Origin: Streptomyces sp. NRRL S-646
GTDB lineage: Bacteria; Actinomycetota; Actinomycetes; Streptomycetales; Streptomycetaceae
Direction: 5' to 3'
Assembly: GCF_000720765.1 (NCBI RefSeq)
Contig: NZ_JODC01000007.1
Coordinates: 868,001-932,000 of the forward strand
DNA: 64,000 nt
Shown here: one piece after another, positions 58,779 to 64,000 of the stretch
Layout of the letters: every line of letters starts with the position of its first letter
Numbering within the stretch: position 1 is the first letter of the stretch
The notes under the pieces: model-generated
What the model saw: only the letters and a program-made list of their open reading frames with translations
What the model was told of the DNA's origin: nothing
Database searches by the model: none
Translations under genes and position numbers: made by a program

Positions 58779-59024
58779 CTAACGTCGCCGCCTCATGAAA
58801 TACGCCCCGAAGAACGAACCGATGGCCGCCGCGGCGAGCAGCGCCGTCGACAGCGGCATCGTGACCTCGGGGATCAGGAGGCGGATCCTGGTGTGGCGGG
58901 TGTTCTGGAAGATGAAGACCAGGGCGAAGACGGCGAGCAGCAGGACGGCGACCCGGCCGGGCGTCACGGCTGGGCCCCTCTCGCCGCTGTGCCTGGCACC
59001 CGGCTCGGAGGTCTTCGGGCTCAT
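58779..59024 (-). CDS. LapA-domain small membrane protein
   Basis: An 81-residue protein. Helix 1 is VAVLLLAVFALVFIFQNTRH, followed by TRIRLLIPEVTMPLSTALLA and a second helix ending FFGAYFMRRRR. FIFQNT and the second helix with a basic end are typical of the LapA/DUF1049 family. It lies 19 bp before the GNAT gene on the same strand and might be cotranscribed. Its role in Actinobacteria is not known. Confidence 0.8.
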   Translation of the reverse strand: MSPKTSEPGARHSGERGPAVTPGRVAVLLLAVFALVFIFQNTRHTRIRLLIPEVTMPLSTALLAAAAIGSFFGAYFMRRRR

Positions 59025-59083
59025 GCCACCAGGATGCGCCCGAAGACCCCCTCACGCACGGTGAGGACTGCCCGTGAGGGGCC

Positions 59084-60847
59084 TCACCCGCCGAGCACGG
59101 GCAGCTCCAGCACCCCGGTGTTCCCGGGCGCACTGACCACGGTCACCGGTTTGATCCCGCGGTTGCCGAAGTAGGCGTCGTCGCTCGCCGCGATCACGAA
59201 CTGCAGCCGGTGCCCCTTCTGGTACCGGTGCACGATGCCCGGCAGGCTCACGGTGAAGCTCTTGGTCACGTCCGGGACCCGGACCGGCGCGACCAGCCGG
59301 TGCACCAGCGTCGTGGTGCCGTCGGGCGCGACGTCGTACAGCTTGGCGAACAGGACGAGCCGGTCGGCGGCGTTGCCGGAGTTCTGGGCCTTCTCGGCCT
59401 GCGGGGAGACGACCCTGAGCGTGACCCGGGGTGCGCCGACGACATCGGTGGTGCTGGTGAGCGGTTCACCGGTCCAGCCGAGGTAGGTGCCGTCGGTGTC
59501 GAACGGCGCCGGGTCCGGCAGCCCGCCGATCGCCGCCAGCGAGGTCTCCGAATGACTCGTCGGAGTCAGCCGGTTGGTGTACGTACGGCTGCCGAGGGCC
59601 ACCTTCTTGCTGTTGTCGACGAGTTTGCCGTCCCCGGAGAGGTAGAGCTTCCGGCTGAGGGCGGGGAGGCGGTCGGCCGTGGCGTAGGTGTGTCCGGGGT
59701 CGGTGATCCAGTCGCGGTAGTAGGCGAGGGCCGGTCCGGTGTCGGAGTGCTGCCCCCGGAGGTAGTGGCCGAACCAGGACAGGATCCGCCTGCCGACGTA
59801 GCTGGTGTCCAAGTTGCCCTGGGTGAGGTTGAGTTCGCCGTCCACCATGCCGCCGCTGTGCCCCCAGGACTGCCAGATCATCGCGGCGGGTGTGCCTTGG
59901 GCCTTCAGTGTCCTGTAGGTCGCCGTCGCCTCGTTGAGGTTGAAGAGGCTGTCGGCCTGCCCCTGGATCAGCAGGGTGGGCGCCTGGACCCGGTTCAGGT
60001 ACGAGGCCGGGGAGACGCTGTGGGCGTAGGTGAGCATCGCGGCGGTGGGCCCTGGGCGGTAGCTCCCGGAGTTCAGTGTGCGGATGGTGGCGCAGGCCCG
60101 GGTGACGAAGTGCAGACAGGTGAGGGAGTTGATCCGGGACGGGTCGAGGTTCGGCTGTGTCAGTGCCTGGCCCTCGCCGAGGAGGTAGAACCCGTTGGTC
60201 CACTGCCATTTGAAGGCGCCGGGGACGGTGCCGCCGGCGTTGTTCGGGTCCAGCGCGTAGGCGAGGCTGTTCCAGGTGATCAGGGGGACCAGCGCGTCCA
60301 CCCGGTGGTCGACGGCGGCCGTCGCCAGCTGGATGGCCCCGCCGTACGAGCCGCCGATCATGCCGACCCGCGGGTCGCCGGCGCCGTCGAGGGTGACGAA
60401 GTCGGCCCTGGTGCCGTCGTCGGCGGCACTGCTGCCGCCCAGGAAGTCGATCAGCCGGGAGGCCGCGGTGCCGTCGATGCCGGGGTCGTCGAGCGAGATC
60501 AGACAGCCCGAGCGGCCGAAGCCGAGCCCGGAGTAGATCAGTGACACATAGCCGCGTGAGGCGAGCGCCTTGCCGATGGCGTCGGTCGTGCCGTCGGACT
60601 TGCTGCCACCGAAGCCGTTCGTGGCGAGGACGGCCGGGGCGCGGTGGGCGCTGTCGACGCCCGCCGGGCGGTACAGATCGGCGTCGACCGCGCAGCGGCG
60701 GCCGCCCGCCTGGACGGTGAACTTCAGTGCCGTGACGCTGTATTGGCCTGCTGCGGACACGGGATCGGTGAGGGCCTGGGGTGCGGCGAGCGCCGCGCCC
60801 AGGGCGAGAGCGAGCGCAGCCCGGGATCTGAACACGCGTCGGGACAC
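59084..60847 (-). CDS. Secreted CocE/NonD-type hydrolase (X-Pro dipeptidyl-peptidase S15 family)
   Basis: A 587-residue secreted protein. The signal peptide RRVFRSRAALALALGAALAA precedes the alpha/beta-hydrolase domain. The nucleophile elbow is MIGGSYGGAIQLA; the His region is WQSWGHSGGMVDGE; the C-terminal jelly-roll domain has PRVTLRVVSPQAEK and LPGIVHRYQKGHRLQFVI. Family members hydrolyse esters or peptides. GTG at 60847 follows GGAGG by 5 nt; an upstream frame has no ribosome site. Upstream are two palindromes. Confidence 0.85.
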   Translation of the reverse strand: MSRRVFRSRAALALALGAALAAPQALTDPVSAAGQYSVTALKFTVQAGGRRCAVDADLYRPAGVDSAHRAPAVLATNGFGGSKSDGTTDAIGKALASRGYVSLIYSGLGFGRSGCLISLDDPGIDGTAASRLIDFLGGSSAADDGTRADFVTLDGAGDPRVGMIGGSYGGAIQLATAAVDHRVDALVPLITWNSLAYALDPNNAGGTVPGAFKWQWTNGFYLLGEGQALTQPNLDPSRINSLTCLHFVTRACATIRTLNSGSYRPGPTAAMLTYAHSVSPASYLNRVQAPTLLIQGQADSLFNLNEATATYRTLKAQGTPAAMIWQSWGHSGGMVDGELNLTQGNLDTSYVGRRILSWFGHYLRGQHSDTGPALAYYRDWITDPGHTYATADRLPALSRKLYLSGDGKLVDNSKKVALGSRTYTNRLTPTSHSETSLAAIGGLPDPAPFDTDGTYLGWTGEPLTSTTDVVGAPRVTLRVVSPQAEKAQNSGNAADRLVLFAKLYDVAPDGTTTLVHRLVAPVRVPDVTKSFTVSLPGIVHRYQKGHRLQFVIAASDDAYFGNRGIKPVTVVSAPGNTGVLELPVLGG

Positions 60848-60874
60848 TGAGACCTCCACACTCAGGACAGCCTG

Positions 60875-60923
60875 CTTACCGACCAGTAAGTAATCACCGC
60901 TTGTCATGGTGTGACACGTGTCA
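60875..60923. promoter_or_regulatory. Operator candidates upstream of the secreted hydrolase
   Basis: CTTAC-CGACCA-GTAAG (60875-60890) has perfect 5-bp arms and the GACCAGTAAG look of TetR-type sites. TGACACGTGTCA (60912-60923) is a perfect 12-bp palindrome. Both lie within 80 bp upstream of the start; no regulator gene is adjacent. Confidence 0.5.
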
Positions 60924-60991
60924 TACGAGGTCAATCGCCCAGACGAGTGTTCTTGACGGATATTCAGTGAAGACGGCCCGGCGGAGGCGGT

Positions 60992-61915
60992 TCAGCGCAG
61001 GGCGGGCTCATCGAGCGTCAAGGTGCCCGCGTCGGCGTCGAGTTCGGCACTCACGCCGAAGGGGATGGTCAACGCGCCCTCGCAGTGCCCGAATCCGAAC
61101 TCCTCGACGACGGGCACGCCGAGGCTCCCGAGCCGGTCCACGAGCAGCGCGCGCACCTTCTCGTACGGATCGCACCGCTCCCACGACCCGAGCAGTACCC
61201 CCTGCACGCCGTCGAGCCAGCCCGTGCGCAGGAGTTGGGTGAGGTAGCGGTCGAGGCGGTACGTCTCCTCGCCCACGTCCTCCAAGCACAGCAGCCCACC
61301 GCGCGCGCCGGGCCTCGCATGCGGAGTGCCCAGCTCGGCGGCGAGCAGGCACAGACATCCGCCGAGGGTGACGCCCCGCGCCCGCCCGGGGACGAGGGTG
61401 GTGCCCGATGAGGTGATCGTGCGGACCGTCTCCGGTGCGAAGAGCGTGGCCTTGAGGTGGTCCTGGGCGTGGGCGTTCTTGATGAAGTCGATGCCGGCCG
61501 CCATCGGCCCGTGCAGCGAGACCAGCCCGAGCCGGGTGGCGAACGCCTCATGCAGCGCGGTGATGTCGCTGAACCCGACGAACACCTTCGGACCGGCGGC
61601 ACTCATGGCGTCCCAGTCGAGCAGTTCGACCATGCGCTGCACGCCGTACCCGCCCCGCGCGCACAGCACCGCGTCCACCGAGGGGTCGCACCAGGCGGCC
61701 TGCAGATCGGCGGCCCGGTCGGCGTCCGTGCCCGCCAGGTAGTCGAACTCGCCGTGCCGGTCCAGCACATGGGGCGCCACCACCGGGTCGAGGTCCCACC
61801 CCCGCAACACGTCGAGCCCGGCCTGCACCCGCTCCTCCGGCACCGGGCCGCTGGGCGCGACGACGGCCACGCGGGCGCCGGGGGCGAGGCGGGACGGACG
61901 CAGGAGTTCTCTCAC
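60992..61915 (-). CDS. LD-carboxypeptidase (peptidase S66)
   Basis: A 307-residue S66 peptidase. N-terminal ARVAVVAPSGPVPEERVQAG is typical, as are CARGGYGVQRMVELLD and KVFVGFSDITALHEAF with the catalytic Ser. The C-terminal part has CLEDVGEETYRLDRYLTQLL (Glu) and FGHCEGALTIPFGV (His). Such enzymes remove the terminal D-Ala of wall tetrapeptides in recycling, or act in microcin self-immunity. The GTG at 61915 overlaps the S9-peptidase stop as GTGA. Confidence 0.9.
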   Translation of the reverse strand: MRELLRPSRLAPGARVAVVAPSGPVPEERVQAGLDVLRGWDLDPVVAPHVLDRHGEFDYLAGTDADRAADLQAAWCDPSVDAVLCARGGYGVQRMVELLDWDAMSAAGPKVFVGFSDITALHEAFATRLGLVSLHGPMAAGIDFIKNAHAQDHLKATLFAPETVRTITSSGTTLVPGRARGVTLGGCLCLLAAELGTPHARPGARGGLLCLEDVGEETYRLDRYLTQLLRTGWLDGVQGVLLGSWERCDPYEKVRALLVDRLGSLGVPVVEEFGFGHCEGALTIPFGVSAELDADAGTLTLDEPALR

Positions 61916-63864
61916 TTGGTCAGCTCCAAAGTAGGGATACCGCGCGGATTCAGCCCGAAGACCTGGGCGTAGAGGGAGAGTTCGGACTCCAGGACACGGA
62001 TCATGGTCTCCGCGCGCCGGAACCCGTGCCCCTCCCCCTCGAAGGCGATGTACGCGTGCGGCACCCGCCTGCCCTCCATGCGCGCCAGGAACCGTTGGCA
62101 CTGGGCGGGCGGGCAGATCACGTCGTCCAGGCCCTGCAGCAGCAGGAAGGGCGCGGTGATGCGGTCGGCGTGCTCGGCGGGCGACCGCTCCGCGTACCGG
62201 CCGGGGACCTCGGCGAGTGGCCCGACCAGGGTTTCCAGGTACTGCGACTCGAAGTCGTGGGTCTCCCCCGAGCCCCAGCCGGCGAGGTCGAGGATGGGGT
62301 AGAGGATCGTGCCGCAGGCGTAGACGTCGGTGGCGGCGAGGGAGGCCGCCGAGGTCCAGCCGCCCGCGCTGCCGCCACGGATCGCGAGCCGCTCGCGGTC
62401 GGCTGTCCCCTCGTCGGCGAGGGCGAGCGCGACGGCCGCGCAGTCCTCGACGTCGACGACGCCCCACTGCTCGCGCAGCCGGTTCCGGTACTCGCGCCCG
62501 TGCCCGGTCGAGCCGCCGTAGTTGACCTCGGCTACGCCGATGCCCCGGGAGGTGAAGTAGGCGATCTCCAGGTCCAGCACGAGCGGGGCCCGGCTGGTGG
62601 GGCCGCCGTGCGCCCAGACGACGTACGGGGGCAGCTCGTCGCCGGGCGAGACGCATCGCGGGTTGTGCGGCGGGTAGATGTGTGCGTGGATGTCGCGTCC
62701 GGCGGGTCCGGTGAAGGTGCGGATCTGCGGTTCGGGGTAGTACGCGGGGTCGACCGCGTCCTCGTGCTCGGCGCCGATCACGCGGGCCCGGCCGGCCCGG
62801 GTGTCGAGCTCCACGACCTCGTACGCGCTGCGTGGGCTGGCCCCGACCGTGACGACGCGCTCGCCGTGCGCTGCGAGCGTGGACGCGAACTCGGTCCAGG
62901 GGCCGGCCGCGTCGACGACCTCGCCGGTCTCGGGGTCGAGGATGCCGAGCGCGGTGGCGCCGCGGCCGTGCACCACGGCGATCAGTCCGCTGTCCAGCGG
63001 AGCGAACCAGCGCTGCCCGAGCTTCCACAGCGGCCCGCCGAACTCCTCCTCGCGCGGGCAGAGCGGTACGCCGTCGCGGTAGAGGTTCCACCAGCCGGTG
63101 CGGTCGCTCGCGTAGAGGAGCGAGCCGTCCGGGGTCCAGTCCGCCTGGGCGATCGACTCGTCCGGACCGCCGGCGAGCGTGCGTGCCTCCCTCAGGGTGC
63201 CGTCCTCGGTGACCCCGGCCAGGACCAGTTCCGTGCCGTCCCACGGCATCCGCGGATGGTCCCAGGCGAGCCAGACCGCGCTGCGTCCGTCGGGCGAGAG
63301 CCGGGGACCGGTGACGAACCGGTGCCGGCCGTCGGTGAGTTCGCGCACGGCATCCCGGTCCTGGGCCGCCGAGCCGTCCAGCGGCACCGCGGCCAGGACA
63401 CGGCGCACGTCGGTGGGCCCGTCGCCGGTGAACTCCTCCAGCACGCACCACACTTCACCGCGGTGGACCTGCAACTGCGGCTCCACCCAGCGCAGTCCGC
63501 CGCCCACCAGCGACACGGGTGTGAGGGGACGCGGGTCGCTTCCGGGCTCGTACCGGTAGAGCCGCTGGTCGGCGAAGTTCACGAACACCACGAGCGGCCG
63601 TCCGTCCACGACCGTCCCGGCCCAGGGCTGCCCGCCGTACTCGATGACGCGGCTGCGGACGTTCCACGGCGTGGGCAGCAGCGGCTCCTCCCGGCCGTCG
63701 GCGCGCCGCCGCACCAGGGTGCGCCGGCCGCCCTCCGCGGGCCGTGGCTCGGTCCACCACACCTCGTCGCCCACGAAGCCCACGTACTCGGGGCGCCCGT
63801 CGTGCGCGGCGGCGAGCGCCGCGTCGATGGGCGAGGGCCAGGAACCGTACGGCAGTCTCTGCAC
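61912..63864 (-). CDS. S9-family prolyl oligopeptidase-like peptidase
   Basis: A 650-residue protein with an N-terminal beta-propeller (DGRPEYVGFVGDEVWW; SPDGRSAVWLAWDHP) and a C-terminal alpha/beta-hydrolase. The nucleophile elbow is LAIRGGSAGGWTSAAS; the Asp is in LQGLDDVICPPAQ and the His in FEGEGHGFRRAE. S9 peptidases cleave peptides after Pro or basic residues. The start is set at GTG 63864 because GGGGGAG lies just before it; TTG at 63876 is less likely. No signal peptide is seen. It is coupled to the LD-carboxypeptidase gene. Confidence 0.9.
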   Translation of the reverse strand: MQRLPYGSWPSPIDAALAAAHDGRPEYVGFVGDEVWWTEPRPAEGGRRTLVRRRADGREEPLLPTPWNVRSRVIEYGGQPWAGTVVDGRPLVVFVNFADQRLYRYEPGSDPRPLTPVSLVGGGLRWVEPQLQVHRGEVWCVLEEFTGDGPTDVRRVLAAVPLDGSAAQDRDAVRELTDGRHRFVTGPRLSPDGRSAVWLAWDHPRMPWDGTELVLAGVTEDGTLREARTLAGGPDESIAQADWTPDGSLLYASDRTGWWNLYRDGVPLCPREEEFGGPLWKLGQRWFAPLDSGLIAVVHGRGATALGILDPETGEVVDAAGPWTEFASTLAAHGERVVTVGASPRSAYEVVELDTRAGRARVIGAEHEDAVDPAYYPEPQIRTFTGPAGRDIHAHIYPPHNPRCVSPGDELPPYVVWAHGGPTSRAPLVLDLEIAYFTSRGIGVAEVNYGGSTGHGREYRNRLREQWGVVDVEDCAAVALALADEGTADRERLAIRGGSAGGWTSAASLAATDVYACGTILYPILDLAGWGSGETHDFESQYLETLVGPLAEVPGRYAERSPAEHADRITAPFLLLQGLDDVICPPAQCQRFLARMEGRRVPHAYIAFEGEGHGFRRAETMIRVLESELSLYAQVFGLNPRGIPTLELTK

Positions 63865-63881
63865 GTTCTCCCCCAACTCGC

Positions 63882-64000
63882 CTAGGCCGTCCGCAGGAAG
63901 CGGTCGAGTACCCGTACCCCGAAGTGCAGCGCCTCGACCGGGACCCGCTCGTCGACCCCGTGGAACATGGCCTGGTAGTCGTAGCCCTCCGGGAGCCTCA
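63882..64000 (-). CDS. M20/M25/M40 peptidase, C-terminal end only
   Basis: The last 38 residues are visible: EGYDYQAMFHGVDERVPVEA then LHFGVRVLDRFLRTA. FHGVDERVPVEAL is characteristic of M20-family dipeptidases/deacylases in Streptomyces. The rest is beyond the window. It ends 17 bp before the S9 peptidase start on the same strand, forming a peptidase array. Confidence 0.7.
   Translation of the reverse strand, partial: RLPEGYDYQAMFHGVDERVPVEALHFGVRVLDRFLRTA

Noticed and set aside
62026..63885. A 619-codon plus-strand frame across the S9 peptidase
   Set aside because: Same reason: shadow of a peptidase with complete catalytic triad motifs.

Overview
The window reads as chromosomal DNA of a Streptomyces or very close relative. 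Evidence: very high G+C with near-saturated G/C third codon positions, a gas vesicle cluster in the Streptomyces order gvpO-A-F-G-Y-Z-J-L-S-K, a SigB/SigF-type sigma factor, F420-style oxidoreductases, DUF2993/LmeA and DUF2795 proteins, and known Streptomyces dispersed repeats. No rRNA, tRNA, CRISPR array, prophage or intact insertion sequence was seen.

Layout. 0-5.8 kb: an edge-truncated metallo-beta-lactamase-fold hydrolase, an aminotransferase-like protein with no internal lysine, a Gly/Asp-rich exported protein, a GAF-ANTAR regulator, a PAS/GAF sensor and a stress sigma factor. 5.8-10.7 kb: a pyruvate-oxidase-like ThDP enzyme, then a tricarballylate-dehydrogenase-like flavoprotein divergent from its LysR regulator. 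11.2-18 kb: a five-gene aromatic catabolic operon (extradiol dioxygenase, FAA hydrolase, flavin hydroxylase, acetoacetate-CoA ligase, DoxX), divergent from a TetR gene. 18-24.7 kb: an LmeA-like protein, two paralogous TetR regulators, an MFS exporter and a PASTA kinase. 24.7-31 kb: a peroxidase module (catalase-family protein, DyP peroxidase, a companion protein) divergent from a DUF4331-TPR pair and a TetR gene. Three near-identical 21-bp operators tie this module together, and it is the strongest candidate for an undescribed regulated system.

31.4-42 kb is a stress-type island: F420 enzyme, DUF2795, CBS pair, His-rich membrane protein, DJ-1 protein, a decayed catalase gene, baeRF2-type protein, ABC-F ATPase, PAP2-lipid kinase, methyltransferase and small membrane proteins. 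42-51.7 kb is one long same-strand array: NADH-dehydrogenase-like flavoprotein, transketolase, LigD-type polymerase, then ten gvp genes, almost all joined by 4-base ATGA or GTGA overlaps. 51.8-64 kb holds a decayed F420 gene, an enolase-superfamily enzyme, SDR, holin-like protein, hemerythrin, VOC protein, DUF5107-TPR protein, GNAT, LapA-like protein, a secreted CocE-type hydrolase, LD-carboxypeptidase, S9 peptidase and the end of an M20 peptidase.

A common thread is stress physiology. Promoter-like GNNT-N15-GGGTAC elements, matching what is recalled as the Streptomyces SigB consensus, precede at least five genes between 32.7 and 55 kb. A related GTTT-N14-GGGTGA precedes the pyruvate-oxidase gene, next to the sigma factor gene itself.
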